Notes: generated by a model from the sequence alone, not told the origin. A stretch of DNA of 64,000 nt from Cycloclasticus sp. 46_120_T64 (GCA_002162695.1 MAAM01000006.1:1-64000); one strand, 5' to 3'; shown: positions 24,194 through 33,401, counted from the first letter of the stretch. Translations and numbers: made by a program.

Positions 24194-25870
24194 TTATTTT
24201 TCTAGCTCTTTTTTCATCATGTCACGCATCACAAACTTCTGAATTTTTCCAGATCCTGTCATTGGAAAATCTTCAACAAATTTGATATAACGCGGGACTT
24301 TGTAATGAGCAATTTTACCTTTACAGTAAGCCTTTAATTCGTCATCGCTCATTGATTCACCGCTGTTTAATTTGATCCAAGCACACAGCTCCTCACCAAA
24401 TTTATCATCCGGTACACCAATAACCTGAACATCTGAAATTTGCGGGTGACAATACAAAAACTCTTCAAGTTCTTTAGGGTAAATATTCTCCCCTCCACGG
24501 ATCACCATATCTTTCGAACGGCCAACAATTTTCACATAGCCTTCAGCATCCATTGTGGCTAAATCACCCGTATGCATCCAACCTGCACTGTCGATAGATT
24601 CAGCCGTTTTTTCAACGTCATCCCAATAACCCACCATCACGTTGTAACCACGTGCGCAGAACTCGCCTACTTCACCAATCGCTACAACATTATTCTCCGC
24701 ATCGACAATTCTGCCTTCTACGTGTGGATTTACTCTACCCACCGTAGTCACGCTACGTTCGAATGAATCACCCATGCGTGTTTGTGTAGCCACCGGACTA
24801 AGCTCAGTCATACCGTATGCAATGGTGATATTCTTCATATGCATTTTTTCGATAACCTGTTTCATAACCGCTTCTGGGCATGGCGCTGCCGCCATGATGC
24901 CGCCTTTTAACGAGGTTAAATCAAAGCTTGAGAAGTTATCTAAACCTAGCATCGCAATGTACATGGTAGGAACACCATAAACAGCCGCACAACGTTCATC
25001 TTGAATGGCTTGCAATACCGCTTCAGGTTCAAAATATTCACCGGCTAAAATAGCCGTTGCACCTTTTGCTAATGACATCAAAGTGCCAATAACCATACCA
25101 AAACAATGGTACATAGGAACGGGGATACAAATAGCATCGCCTTCATTAATACCCATAACGGTGCCAGTTTGAATGGCGTTATTAACGATATTATGATGAC
25201 TCAGCGTTGCACCCTTCGGTGAACCTGTTGTGCCACTGGTGAACTGAATATTGATAGGATCATCAAATTGTAGTTTACCAATTAATTGCTGAAGTTTTTC
25301 TCTGGATGCTGCGCTCGCTTTTTGTTGAATCTCTGCGTAATTAAACATTCCAGGTGTTTTTTCATCACCCAAACGAATGACTATTTTCAACGTCGGTAAA
25401 ACTTTAGACTCTAGTTTACCCGCCTCACAGCTTGCTAATTCTGGTGCTAATTCCGCCAAAATATCCAAATACTGACTGGTTTTGAATACCGGTGATAAAA
25501 CCAGCGCCTTACAAGCCACTTTATTTAACGCATACTCTAATTCACTGGTGCGGTAGGCAGGGTTCAAACTGACTAATACTAAACCGGCTTTAGCCGAAGC
25601 AAATTGAGTGACCACCCATTCAGCATTATTTTGTGACCAAATACCGATACGATCACCCGGTTCAAGACCTAGCTCAATAAAACCAGCTGCTAAAGAATCA
25701 ACTTGTTCCTTATATTCGTTATAGCTCCAACGAATATTTTGATGCCTCGATACAAAACCAGTTTGATCCCCTAAACGACCTGCTACTTCATCAAACAAGG
25801 TACCGATGGTTTTACCAACCAACGGTACGCTTGATGTTCCACTGTCATAACTTAATACTTTTGAACTCAC
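24194..25870 (-). CDS. AMP-forming acyl-CoA synthetase
   Basis: The 558-residue protein contains the AMP-binding signature [18 protein letters not shown] near residues 208-225, the YGMTE motif near 355, [12 protein letters not shown] near 427, the hinge [13 protein letters not shown] near 452 and the catalytic Lys segment TGSGKIQKF near 540. It resembles ACSF2-type medium-chain synthetases. It activates a carboxylic acid to its CoA thioester using ATP in the cytoplasm. The start is a GTG at 25870 with AGGGG upstream. It would provide the entry step of the operon's pathway; the acid is unknown. Confidence 0.88.
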   Translation of the reverse strand: MSSKVLSYDSGTSSVPLVGKTIGTLFDEVAGRLGDQTGFVSRHQNIRWSYNEYKEQVDSLAAGFIELGLEPGDRIGIWSQNNAEWVVTQFASAKAGLVLVSLNPAYRTSELEYALNKVACKALVLSPVFKTSQYLDILAELAPELASCEAGKLESKVLPTLKIVIRLGDEKTPGMFNYAEIQQKASAASREKLQQLIGKLQFDDPINIQFTSGTTGSPKGATLSHHNIVNNAIQTGTVMGINEGDAICIPVPMYHCFGMVIGTLMSLAKGATAILAGEYFEPEAVLQAIQDERCAAVYGVPTMYIAMLGLDNFSSFDLTSLKGGIMAAAPCPEAVMKQVIEKMHMKNITIAYGMTELSPVATQTRMGDSFERSVTTVGRVNPHVEGRIVDAENNVVAIGEVGEFCARGYNVMVGYWDDVEKTAESIDSAGWMHTGDLATMDAEGYVKIVGRSKDMVIRGGENIYPKELEEFLYCHPQISDVQVIGVPDDKFGEELCAWIKLNSGESMSDDELKAYCKGKIAHYKVPRYIKFVEDFPMTGSGKIQKFVMRDMMKKELEK

Positions 25871-25887
25871 TTAAAAACCCCTATTTA

Positions 25888-26796
25888 TTACACTGGATCC
25901 CATGAGAAAACGGTTGGTGAACGATCCAAGGCATAGAAATCACTTTTCAGTGCTGGAATGGCGTGTTCAGCAATCAATTCAGGCGTCCAACCATCTGTAC
26001 GCTGTAATGAACGTAATGGACGTGATTGCCCCATTAAGAAAATTTCGTTATTACGTACTGCGAAGATTTGGCCCGTAACTTCACTCGCCGTATCACTCGC
26101 AAGATAAACGGCCATATTGGCAATTTTATCCGGTGTCATTTGCTTGATTTTTGCAACACGTGCTTCTTGCTCTGGTGTATTTGTTGGGATTGAACCAATC
26201 ATACGACTCCAAGCAAAAGGAGAAATACAGTTAGAACGTACATTGTAACGTTCCATGTCTAAAGCAATACTCTTAGACAACGCAGCAATACCCGCTTTAG
26301 CCGCCGCATAGTTTGCTTGACCGAAGTTACCAATTAAGCCCGAAGTCGACGTCATAAACACAAAGTTTCCGCTTTCTTGTTTACGGAAATGTGGCGCTGC
26401 GAAATGTGCAGTATTAAAACTACCATTCAAATGAACATTAATAACCGCATTCCAGTCTTCAGGCGTCATTTTATGGAAAATTTTATCGCGAAGAATACCG
26501 GCATTGTTAACCACCGTATCAATACGACCGAAGTTATCAATCGCAGTTTGTACCATCGCTTCAGCGCCTTCTAAGCTCGCTACGTTATCGCCATTGATAA
26601 CCGCTTCGCCACCCGCTGCACGAATAGTTGCTACCACTTCTTCAGCAGGACTTTCGCCAGTTTCTTCACCACTAACACCTGCGCCTAAGTCATTAACAAC
26701 AACTTTAGCACCGTGTTCAGCCATCATAATCGCCATTGCGCGGCCAATACCACGACCAGCACCTGTAATTAATACAACCTTATCTTTTACCATCAT
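25888..26796 (-). CDS. SDR-family dehydrogenase, probable 3-hydroxyacyl-CoA dehydrogenase
   Basis: The 302-residue protein has the NAD-binding motif TGAGRGIG near residue 11, NNAG near 95 and the catalytic Ser/Tyr-x3-Lys (TSTSG and YAAAK) near 150-165. The insert after the first strand (GAGVSGEETGESPAEEVV) and the length resemble the hydroxyacyl-CoA dehydrogenase domain of peroxisomal type-2 multifunctional enzymes. A C-terminal tail of ~60 residues ends in FSWDPV. In an operon with dehydrogenases and crotonases it most plausibly oxidises a 3-hydroxyacyl-CoA. AAGGAG precedes the tandem ATG codons. Confidence 0.82.
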   Translation of the reverse strand: MMVKDKVVLITGAGRGIGRAMAIMMAEHGAKVVVNDLGAGVSGEETGESPAEEVVATIRAAGGEAVINGDNVASLEGAEAMVQTAIDNFGRIDTVVNNAGILRDKIFHKMTPEDWNAVINVHLNGSFNTAHFAAPHFRKQESGNFVFMTSTSGLIGNFGQANYAAAKAGIAALSKSIALDMERYNVRSNCISPFAWSRMIGSIPTNTPEQEARVAKIKQMTPDKIANMAVYLASDTASEVTGQIFAVRNNEIFLMGQSRPLRSLQRTDGWTPELIAEHAIPALKSDFYALDRSPTVFSWDPV

Positions 26797-26827
26797 TTTT
26801 AAATCTCCTTAATCTATTATTTATGTC

Positions 26828-27628
26828 TTATTTGCCTTTGAACTCAGGCTTACGCTTGTCAAAAATCGCATTCATTGCTTCGCGATGATCTTCCGTACGG
26901 TGAGAAACCGCCTGCATAACCGCCGCCATTTGTAAGTGTGTTTCTAGTTCTGTACGTTGGCCTTCACGCATGAGTTGTTTAGCCATACGAACTGAAATAG
27001 GTGGGTTAACTGCCACACGTTTAGCCAACTTAATCGCTTCATCCATTAAGTCTTCATCAGCAACAACCTTAGAAACCAAACCGCAAGCTAATGCTTCTTG
27101 TGCGCTGATTGGGTCGCCGGTATAAGCCATTTCAGAGGCCTTAGCTAATCCAACGGCACGAGGTAATAACCAAGAACCGCCATCACCAGGAATAATACCC
27201 AGCTTTACAAAACTTTCTGCAAAACGTGCGCTTTCAGCGGCAATTCGCATATCACACATGCAGGTTAAATCACAGCCCGCACCAATCGCAGGGCCATTAA
27301 CCGCCGCAATAATAGGCACATCTAATTTATCAAACGCTAACGGTAAACGCTGAATACCTTCACGGTACCAAGTTGCCAATTCATGTGGAGTTTTGTCTGA
27401 TTCGGTCATTTCCTCACGAATTTTCTTAACATTACCACCCGATGAAAATGCAGGGCCATTGCCGGTTAGAATAATGACTCTAATACTCAGGTCTTTTTGA
27501 GCATCTTCTGCTAACTGCACCAATTCTTCGATCATGTTCGCATCTGAAATGGCATTTCTGGTATCAATACGATCCATCCGCCAAATGGCAATACCGTCTT
27601 TAACTTCGCTAATTACTGATTTAGTCAC
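26828..27628 (-). CDS. Crotonase-family protein (enoyl-CoA hydratase/isomerase)
   Basis: I start at the GTG at 27628 because AAAGGAT lies six bases before it and the longer frame would run into the upstream gene; the product is 266 residues. The oxyanion motif FSSGGNV and the segment GPAIGAGCDLTCMCDM place it in the crotonase family. The Glu144 position is Asp and the Glu164 position is Phe (ESFVKLGIIPGDGG), so it deviates from classical hydratases; the Asp in PGDGG is typical of isomerase-like members. It follows the small acyl-CoA dehydrogenase subunit by 14 bp. Confidence 0.82.
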   Translation of the reverse strand: MTKSVISEVKDGIAIWRMDRIDTRNAISDANMIEELVQLAEDAQKDLSIRVIILTGNGPAFSSGGNVKKIREEMTESDKTPHELATWYREGIQRLPLAFDKLDVPIIAAVNGPAIGAGCDLTCMCDMRIAAESARFAESFVKLGIIPGDGGSWLLPRAVGLAKASEMAYTGDPISAQEALACGLVSKVVADEDLMDEAIKLAKRVAVNPPISVRMAKQLMREGQRTELETHLQMAAVMQAVSHRTEDHREAMNAIFDKRKPEFKGK

Positions 27629-27642
27629 AATATAATCCTTTG

Positions 27643-28680
27643 TTATGAACCCGTTTGAGTTGTTAACCAACTCCATAAGTTATCTGTTTTTAATTGCAGG
27701 CAATGTTCACCTAATTTAGCTGACCACTGTGTTTCACTACCGTATTCATCACGCCAAGACCATAATCGACGTGTACTCAGTTGCAAGGGATACTCTTGGG
27801 TAAAACCAATTGCCGCGTGTACCGCGTGCGCCGTTTTTGCTGCATAACCCGCAGACTCGCTGGTAGTTATTTTTGCACTGGCGATGAGTTCCCATTCTTC
27901 TGTAGAACCTAAGTGCTTAATCGCCGCGTCAACTGCGCAGATAGACGCGCTGGTCATTTCAGCTTGCACCGCGAGTTGCAGCTGCACGGCTTGGAATTTA
28001 CCAATTTGGCGACCAAACTGTGAACGTTCATTGGCGTATTCAACCGTACGCTCTAGCACGCTACGTAATGCACCTGCCATTTGCGCTGCACGGCCTAGGG
28101 CTAACCAACTACGAACCTGCTCAGTTGAAATATTATTCAACGGTTTCGATGAAGCTAATAAGCTCGCATCAAAACTTACATCATCACGTGCCTCACCCGC
28201 CATATTATTACCTTCAACAAGGCTAAATTGGCCGGCTTTAATGTTCACTAACTGGGTTTTACCGTCTACTTCAAACGCAACCACCAAACCTTTTGCATAA
28301 CGCGCCCAAGGCACACCACACAACTCAATTCTGCTATTACCATTGACTATCGCTGGTAATACTACTGGAATCAGTAATTCATCCTCTAACTCCAAACCAG
28401 CTTCAGCTGCTAAGTAAAGACCTGTTAATGACTCAACAACCGGCAATGGAACATTGTAGTAACCGGCCAAGCGCATTAATAACATGCCACCCGCTAGGCC
28501 TAAACCAGCACCGTCATTATCTTCAGATAACATCGTACGCAACCAACCATCTGCCAAGAAATCAGCCCATAGTTTTTCAGGAAACTTCCCCGATTCCATC
28601 GTGACGTGCGCGTCACTGTCAGCAAAACCTTCGAATAAACGTGTTGCTGATTCCTCAATAAGAACTGCTAATTCACTCAT
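27643..28680 (-). CDS. Acyl-CoA dehydrogenase-like subunit, small (probable heteromer partner)
   Basis: The 345-residue protein is shorter than typical acyl-CoA dehydrogenases (about 380). The C-terminal helical domain is clear (ERTVEYANERSQFGRQIGKFQAVQ near 212-235), but the helix that carries the isovaleryl-type catalytic Glu reads ALGRAAQMAG, and no YEGT-type Glu appears at the C-terminus. Its start overlaps the stop of the next larger subunit by four bases. Such pairs form alpha2beta2 enzymes in steroid side-chain and pimelate degradation, where one subunit lacks the base. I infer the same here. Confidence 0.82.
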   Translation of the reverse strand: MSELAVLIEESATRLFEGFADSDAHVTMESGKFPEKLWADFLADGWLRTMLSEDNDGAGLGLAGGMLLMRLAGYYNVPLPVVESLTGLYLAAEAGLELEDELLIPVVLPAIVNGNSRIELCGVPWARYAKGLVVAFEVDGKTQLVNIKAGQFSLVEGNNMAGEARDDVSFDASLLASSKPLNNISTEQVRSWLALGRAAQMAGALRSVLERTVEYANERSQFGRQIGKFQAVQLQLAVQAEMTSASICAVDAAIKHLGSTEEWELIASAKITTSESAGYAAKTAHAVHAAIGFTQEYPLQLSTRRLWSWRDEYGSETQWSAKLGEHCLQLKTDNLWSWLTTQTGS

Positions 28681-29825
28681 CGTAAGCCCAACCCTCTAGC
28701 AATAATGCCTCGTAAAATTTCACGCGTTCCACCTCGTAATGAAAATGATGGCGCTTTCAAGATAGCGTCGGATAACATTCTCTCAACACCATCTTCTGCA
28801 CTAGAGCGAGGCTCTATATCTAAAATCAAACGCATCGCTTCCGGTAACTCTTGTTCAAACGAGGTACCTAAGTCTTTAACAACAGACGCTTCATTAATGG
28901 GTAATTTACCTTCCTGTAATTGGTTCGCAACAGAGAGTGACATTTGGCGTAGAACCATCAAACGAGCAACAAACTCGCCAATAACCTTCGATGATTGTTT
29001 GCTTAGACCCGCCTGACGAATTTCCTTAATAGAGGCTTCTAGCAACTGGTAACTACTGAGGAAACGTTCCGGCCCGCTGCGCTCAAATGCTAGCTCCGCC
29101 ATCACTTGGCTCCAACCTTCATTCAAGTTGCCGACCACCCGGTTATCAGGCACAAACACATTATCAAAAAAGATTTCGTTAAAGTGTTTTTCACCCGCGA
29201 GGGTAACAATTGGCCTAACCGTCATGCCTTCAGCATTAAGATCCACGATAAACTGACTTAAACCCGCATGACGATTATCTGATGGTGGTGCGGTACGCAC
29301 CAAGGTAATCATCTGGTGACAAGCGTGTGCCCAACTGGTCCAAATTTTTGAACCATTGACAATCCAACCACCATCGACTTTTTCAGCTTTGGTTTTAATC
29401 GATGCCAAATCAGAACCACTATTAGGCTCGCTCATGCCAATCGCAAAAAAACATTCACCCTTTACAACTTTAGGTAAAAACGCCTGACGTTGCTCTTCGG
29501 TACCAAAACGCAATAATAATGGCCCACTTTGACGATCAGCCACCCAATGAGCACCCACCGGTGCGCCAGCAGCCAATAATTCTTCAATCACTACATAACG
29601 TTCAAGGTAACTTTTACCACCGCCACCGTACTCCGTTGGCCAAGTCATCCCCAACCAACCTTTCGCGGCAATAGCCCGGCTGAATTCAGGGTCGCATACC
29701 GACCAAGAATCGATCACATCTGACGCTTTAAAAGCACCATAGCCAGCTAAAAACTCTCTGACTTCTTGGCGCAGTGTTGCTTCTTTTTCAGCCGTTATAA
29801 CCGGCTCAAAGTTTAGTTTTTTCAC
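28677..29825 (-). CDS. Acyl-CoA dehydrogenase, large catalytic subunit of a probable heteromer
   Basis: The 382-residue protein has the FAD/substrate segment GMSEPNSGSDLASIKT near 128 and WTSWAH near 163. The likely catalytic Glu is in LAFERSG near residue 245, the isovaleryl/long-chain position, and the C-terminal GGTREILRGIIARGLG is the usual end for this branch, with no Glu before the Gly-Thr. It is translationally coupled (ATGA) to the small subunit gene. Together they resemble ChsE-like or PimCD-like heterotetramers acting on bulky or carboxylated acyl-CoAs. Confidence 0.85.
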   Translation of the reverse strand: MKKLNFEPVITAEKEATLRQEVREFLAGYGAFKASDVIDSWSVCDPEFSRAIAAKGWLGMTWPTEYGGGGKSYLERYVVIEELLAAGAPVGAHWVADRQSGPLLLRFGTEEQRQAFLPKVVKGECFFAIGMSEPNSGSDLASIKTKAEKVDGGWIVNGSKIWTSWAHACHQMITLVRTAPPSDNRHAGLSQFIVDLNAEGMTVRPIVTLAGEKHFNEIFFDNVFVPDNRVVGNLNEGWSQVMAELAFERSGPERFLSSYQLLEASIKEIRQAGLSKQSSKVIGEFVARLMVLRQMSLSVANQLQEGKLPINEASVVKDLGTSFEQELPEAMRLILDIEPRSSAEDGVERMLSDAILKAPSFSLRGGTREILRGIIARGLGLR

Positions 29826-29855
29826 TTTATTCCCTTAGTTTTAATTACTCAGCTG

Positions 29856-30614
29856 TTAAACGGCGGTATATCCTCCGTCAACAACCATTTCAGAGCCATT
29901 CATAAACGAGGAATCATCACTAGCAAGGTGTAAAACCGCATAAGATACTTCTTTAGGTTGTGCTGCACGACCTAAAATAGTTGAACCTAAAATTGCTTTT
30001 ACCGTCTCTTCATCACCACTGTGTAAAAGGTCTTTGGTCATCGGCGTATCAATAACACCCGGATGAACTGAGTTCACACGAATATTGTATTGTGCATAAT
30101 CCACCGCAGTCGCCTTAGTAAACAACCTAACCGCGCCTTTAGTCGCTTGATAAGCCGCCGCCATTGGTGCACCGATGATGCCGTAAATTGAAGAAATATT
30201 GATAATAGAACCCGCACCCGCTTTTTGCATAGCCGGTAAAATAGCCTTGGTACCAAAAAACACGCCCTTAACATTAATATCAAAGGTACGATCCCACTCT
30301 TCTTCAGTTGTTTCTTCTAACTGCTTAAGAATAAGAATACCAGCATTATTAACCAGTACATCGATCTGCCCATGAGTAGCGACAATTTTATCAACGACGC
30401 TAGTCCAATCAGCATGCTTAGTCACATTCAGTGGATAAAACTCAGCTTTACCACCACTTGCTTTAATACTATCAACCGTTGCTTGACCTTCAGCTTCATT
30501 CATATCGGTGACGATAACCGTTGCACCTTCAGCTGCCAATAATTCGCAGTGAGTGCGCCCCATACCCATAGCACCGCCGGTGACTAGGATGATTTTCCCG
30601 TTAACTCTGCCCAT
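29856..30614 (-). CDS. SDR-family alcohol dehydrogenase, resembling cyclopentanol dehydrogenase CpnA
   Basis: The ATG at 30614 has GGAG six bases upstream; an earlier ATG at 30626 has no ribosome site. The 252-residue product starts MGRVNGKIILVTGGAMGMG, with NNAG near 85 and catalytic Ser/Tyr-x3-Lys (SSIYG, YQATK) near 140-156. From memory, this N-terminus and the segments NSVHPGVIDTPMT and ILGRAAQP are very close to CpnA, the cyclopentanol dehydrogenase of Comamonas. It would oxidise a secondary or cyclic alcohol, or act as a hydroxyacyl-CoA dehydrogenase. A search is needed to settle this. Confidence 0.78.
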   Translation of the reverse strand: MGRVNGKIILVTGGAMGMGRTHCELLAAEGATVIVTDMNEAEGQATVDSIKASGGKAEFYPLNVTKHADWTSVVDKIVATHGQIDVLVNNAGILILKQLEETTEEEWDRTFDINVKGVFFGTKAILPAMQKAGAGSIINISSIYGIIGAPMAAAYQATKGAVRLFTKATAVDYAQYNIRVNSVHPGVIDTPMTKDLLHSGDEETVKAILGSTILGRAAQPKEVSYAVLHLASDDSSFMNGSEMVVDGGYTAV

Positions 30615-30695
30615 ATTATTCTCCATTTATTATTAATATTATGATGCCCCTACATAAGCTATGCATACACATAGTTATGCAGAGGTTTATTTCTT

Positions 30696-31868
30696 TTAGT
30701 ACGACTTAGGCATACCTAATACATGCTGACCGATAAAGCTCAAGATCATATTGGTTGAAATTGGAGCGATTAAATACAAACGTGCTTCGCGCCATTTACG
30801 TTCAATATCGTATTCACAAGCAAAGGCAAATCCACCGTGTGTTTGCATACAAGCTTCACCTGCATTCCACGCCGCTTCGGCACATAGCATTTTTGCCATG
30901 TTTGCTTCAGCACCACAAGGTTTACCCGCTTCAAATAAAGCGGCGGCTTTACGCGCCATTAATTCTGCGGCTTCAATTTCTGCATACGCTCTAGCAATCG
31001 GGAATTGAATACCTTGGTTTTTACCAATCGGTCCACCGAAAATTTTGCGTTCTTTTGAATAATTGGTTGCACGTTCAATAAAGAAACGAGCATCACCAAT
31101 ACTTTCACCGGCAATAATCACTCGCTCAGCATTCATCCCACTCATCACATATCGGAAACCTTTGCCTTCTTCACCAATCAGTGAATCGGCAGGGATTTCC
31201 ATATTGTCAAAGAATACTTCAGTGGTGTTATGGTTAATCATCGCGTCAATTGGGCGAATTTCCATACCATTACCAACCACTTCGCGCATATCCACCAAGA
31301 AGATAGATAAACCATCGGTTGGTTTTTCAACTTCATCTAGCGGCGTCGTACGCGCCAGCAACAACATAAGGTCTGACTGTAATGCACGACTAGTCCATAC
31401 TTTTTGACCGTTAACGATATATTTATCGCCCTGTTTAACCGCTCTAGTACGTAGTTTTGTGGTGTCAGAACCTGAGGTAGGCTCAGTCACCCCAAAGGCT
31501 TGCAGGCGAAGTTCACCAGAAGCAATTTTAGGTAAGTACTTTTCTTTTTGCGCGTCACTTCCGTGACGTAAAACAGCACCCATAATGTACATTTGTGCGT
31601 GACAAGCTGATGCTGAACCACCCGATTTATGGATAGTTTCCATAATGACCGCAGCAGCTCGCAAAGGCAGGCCAACACCGCCGTACTCTTCAGGAATCAG
31701 CGCTGATAAGAAACCAGACTCTGTTAAAGCATTAACAAATTCTTCTGGGTATGCGCTTTCTTTATCGAGTTTACGCCAGTATTCACCCGGGAAGTCTTCA
31801 CAAATTTTACTAACTGCATCACGAATATCTTGATAATCGTCGCCTAAAGGTATTGATAATTCATTCAT
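30696..31868 (-). CDS. Acyl-CoA dehydrogenase
   Basis: The ATG at 31868 gives 390 residues; the open frame goes 14 codons further into the upstream gene without a ribosome site. The motif GVTEPTSGSDTTKLRT is near residue 125 and VWTSRA near 157. The C-terminus reads REARLYLIAPISTN where many enzymes have a catalytic YEGT, so the base is probably the Glu of NAERVIIAGE near 245, as in isovaleryl-CoA dehydrogenase. It lies 13 bp behind the CoA transferase gene, in the same operon. Confidence 0.85.
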   Translation of the reverse strand: MNELSIPLGDDYQDIRDAVSKICEDFPGEYWRKLDKESAYPEEFVNALTESGFLSALIPEEYGGVGLPLRAAAVIMETIHKSGGSASACHAQMYIMGAVLRHGSDAQKEKYLPKIASGELRLQAFGVTEPTSGSDTTKLRTRAVKQGDKYIVNGQKVWTSRALQSDLMLLLARTTPLDEVEKPTDGLSIFLVDMREVVGNGMEIRPIDAMINHNTTEVFFDNMEIPADSLIGEEGKGFRYVMSGMNAERVIIAGESIGDARFFIERATNYSKERKIFGGPIGKNQGIQFPIARAYAEIEAAELMARKAAALFEAGKPCGAEANMAKMLCAEAAWNAGEACMQTHGGFAFACEYDIERKWREARLYLIAPISTNMILSFIGQHVLGMPKSY

Positions 31869-31881
31869 CGTTGTAATCTCT

Positions 31882-33030
31882 TTATTTTTTATAAGTATCG
31901 TTATCAGCACCCAGTGCTGGCGCTACATTTTGCAAGGGAGGACGTGTACCATTAAATTTAATCGGTAAGCCAACAAGCTTCATCGCGTCGCCAACTGATT
32001 CCTGAACAATGCCCAGCGCTTGAGTTTGTGGGTCAGCCAACACTTCATCAGCCAATTGAATGGGAGAGTTTGGAATACCCACCACATCTAATTTTTCACG
32101 CCAATGAGCACGTGTTTCTTTTATTAAAATCTCAGTCATTAATCGAATAAGTTCTGGCTTATTTTCAAAACGATCAGGGTTGGTTTTGAAACGATCTTCA
32201 TTTGCCCAAGCAGGATTCCCCATCACGCCTTTTAACTGTTCAAACAACTTATTATTAGGTGCGGCAACCACTAAGTAACCATCAGAACATTCAAACGCTT
32301 GGTAAGGTGCAATACCTTGCACGCCAGAACCCTGAGGTGTTGGTAGGTCACCTGTCGCGTGGTAACCCGCCATATGGTAAGTCATCCAGCTTAAAGCTGT
32401 TTCATACAATGCCGTATCAACAACACAGCCTTCGCCTGTCTTCTGACGACTAAACAACGCCGCGATAATCGCAATCGAGCACCACATGCCTGTGCCCATA
32501 TCAATCGCAGACGTGCCAATACGAACAGGAGGACGACCTTCTTCACCGTTTAAGCTCATCAAACCGCTGTATGCTTGCATTAATGGGTCGTAACCTGGTT
32601 TATCGGCCATCGGCCCGGTTTCGCCAAACGCCCAAATATTACAATAAATTAGTTTAGGGTTTTCTGCACAAATATCTGTTGAACCTAAACCTAAAGAAGC
32701 CACTTTACCGGGTCGCATGTTTTGTAATACCACATCCGCCTTAGTCACCATTTCATTTCTTAACCACGCCTTATCTTTAGGGTCGCTTAAATCAACGGTG
32801 ACCGATTTTTTATCACGGTTTAATGCTTGAAACATAGCCGATGTTCCGTTCCAGAACGGAGGGCCCCAATGACGACAATCATCGCCACGGCCTTCCGGCT
32901 CAACCTTAATTACTTCAGCGCCCATTGCAGCCAGGATCCAAGTACCAAAAGGTGCTGCTACACTGGTGCCAATTTCATATACTCGAATACCTTTTAGTGG
33001 TAATTCGGCTTGGTGATTTTCTGATGTCAT
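31882..33030 (-). CDS. CaiB/BaiF-type (class III) CoA transferase
   Basis: The 382-residue protein has the family start LPLKGIRVYEIGTSVAAPF, the segment GAEVIKVEPEGRGDDCR, NRDKKSVTVDL and the GYDPLMQAYSGLMS motif whose Asp I take as the catalytic nucleophile. Class III transferases move CoA between acids and can substitute for ATP-dependent activation; some are racemases. It is the first gene of the nine-gene leftward operon, with the promoter and operator-like repeat within about 150 bases upstream. Together with the synthetase the operon has two ways of making its CoA thioester. Confidence 0.87.
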   Translation of the reverse strand: MTSENHQAELPLKGIRVYEIGTSVAAPFGTWILAAMGAEVIKVEPEGRGDDCRHWGPPFWNGTSAMFQALNRDKKSVTVDLSDPKDKAWLRNEMVTKADVVLQNMRPGKVASLGLGSTDICAENPKLIYCNIWAFGETGPMADKPGYDPLMQAYSGLMSLNGEEGRPPVRIGTSAIDMGTGMWCSIAIIAALFSRQKTGEGCVVDTALYETALSWMTYHMAGYHATGDLPTPQGSGVQGIAPYQAFECSDGYLVVAAPNNKLFEQLKGVMGNPAWANEDRFKTNPDRFENKPELIRLMTEILIKETRAHWREKLDVVGIPNSPIQLADEVLADPQTQALGIVQESVGDAMKLVGLPIKFNGTRPPLQNVAPALGADNDTYKK

Positions 33031-33120
33031 GTTTTAAATAAACCGTTTGCTTATTAACCCTTTAACAGGTTGTTTTCTAAAGCGCTGACCTTACTTTCAG
33101 CCAACGCAGGGATCTACTTA

Positions 33121-33141
33121 TTAGATAATGAACCTATCTAA
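33121..33141. promoter_or_regulatory. Operator-like inverted repeat of the acyl-CoA operon
   Basis: TTAGATA-N7-TATCTAA is a perfect 21-base inverted repeat. It begins eight bases downstream of the predicted -10 element, covering the transcription start, where a repressor of the TetR or similar type would block initiation. No regulator gene is adjacent. Confidence 0.55.
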
Positions 33142-33149
33142 CAACCGTT

Positions 33150-33177
33150 ATTTTATATTCTTTTATAATTAAATCAA
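33150..33177 (-). promoter_or_regulatory. Sigma-70-like promoter of the acyl-CoA operon
   Basis: On the minus strand TTGATT (33177-33172) and TAAAAT (33155-33150) are 16 bases apart, four and five of six matches. It points at the CoA transferase gene about 120 bases downstream. Confidence 0.45.
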
Positions 33178-33191
33178 CACATTCCGAACGA

Positions 33192-33308
33192 ATGAGTAAA
33201 CGAACAAAACAAGAAAATTTCACCCTGGCTACCAAGCTATTAATGGCAAGCAATGAAAGTCTATTAACAAAAATAATTAACCGCAGCGAAAACCAACAAA
33301 CCGTTTAA
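33192..33308 (+). CDS. Possible 38-residue small protein
   Basis: An ATG-TAA frame encodes a basic, Lys/Asn/Thr-rich peptide beginning MSKRTKQENF. TATAAT occurs 23 bases before the ATG, but I see no matching -35 and no ribosome-binding site. The stop lies six bases before the terminator hairpin. It may be real or chance. Confidence 0.2.
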   Translation: MSKRTKQENFTLATKLLMASNESLLTKIINRSENQQTV

Positions 33309-33314
33309 ACAAAA

Positions 33315-33349
33315 AAAAGACCGGTCAATGCAAGATTGGCCGGTCTTTT
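33315..33349. terminator. Bidirectional intrinsic terminator
   Basis: AAAAGACCGG and CCGGTCTTTT form the base of a stem that continues inward through CAAT/ATTG past one T-G pair. Eight A on the left give a U8 run for the leftward MMPL transcript. Confidence 0.85.
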
Positions 33350-33401
33350 CATTATGAAGTGGCAGGAAACCTAAGGTCTCCCCTGCCTCAAACTATTAGT
33401 A

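Larger units (their letters stand above)
33031..33401. other. Intergenic region upstream of the acyl-CoA operon
   Basis: This 371-base gap holds the operon promoter, an inverted repeat, a possible 38-codon rightward ORF and a bidirectional terminator, each listed separately. I see no larger gene and no RNA gene. Confidence 0.7.

Noticed and set aside
23344-33030. Steroid degradation operon
   Set aside because: The heteromeric dehydrogenase pair fits, but ring-opening genes (kstD, hsaC types) and thiolase are absent here, so steroid is only one of several options.
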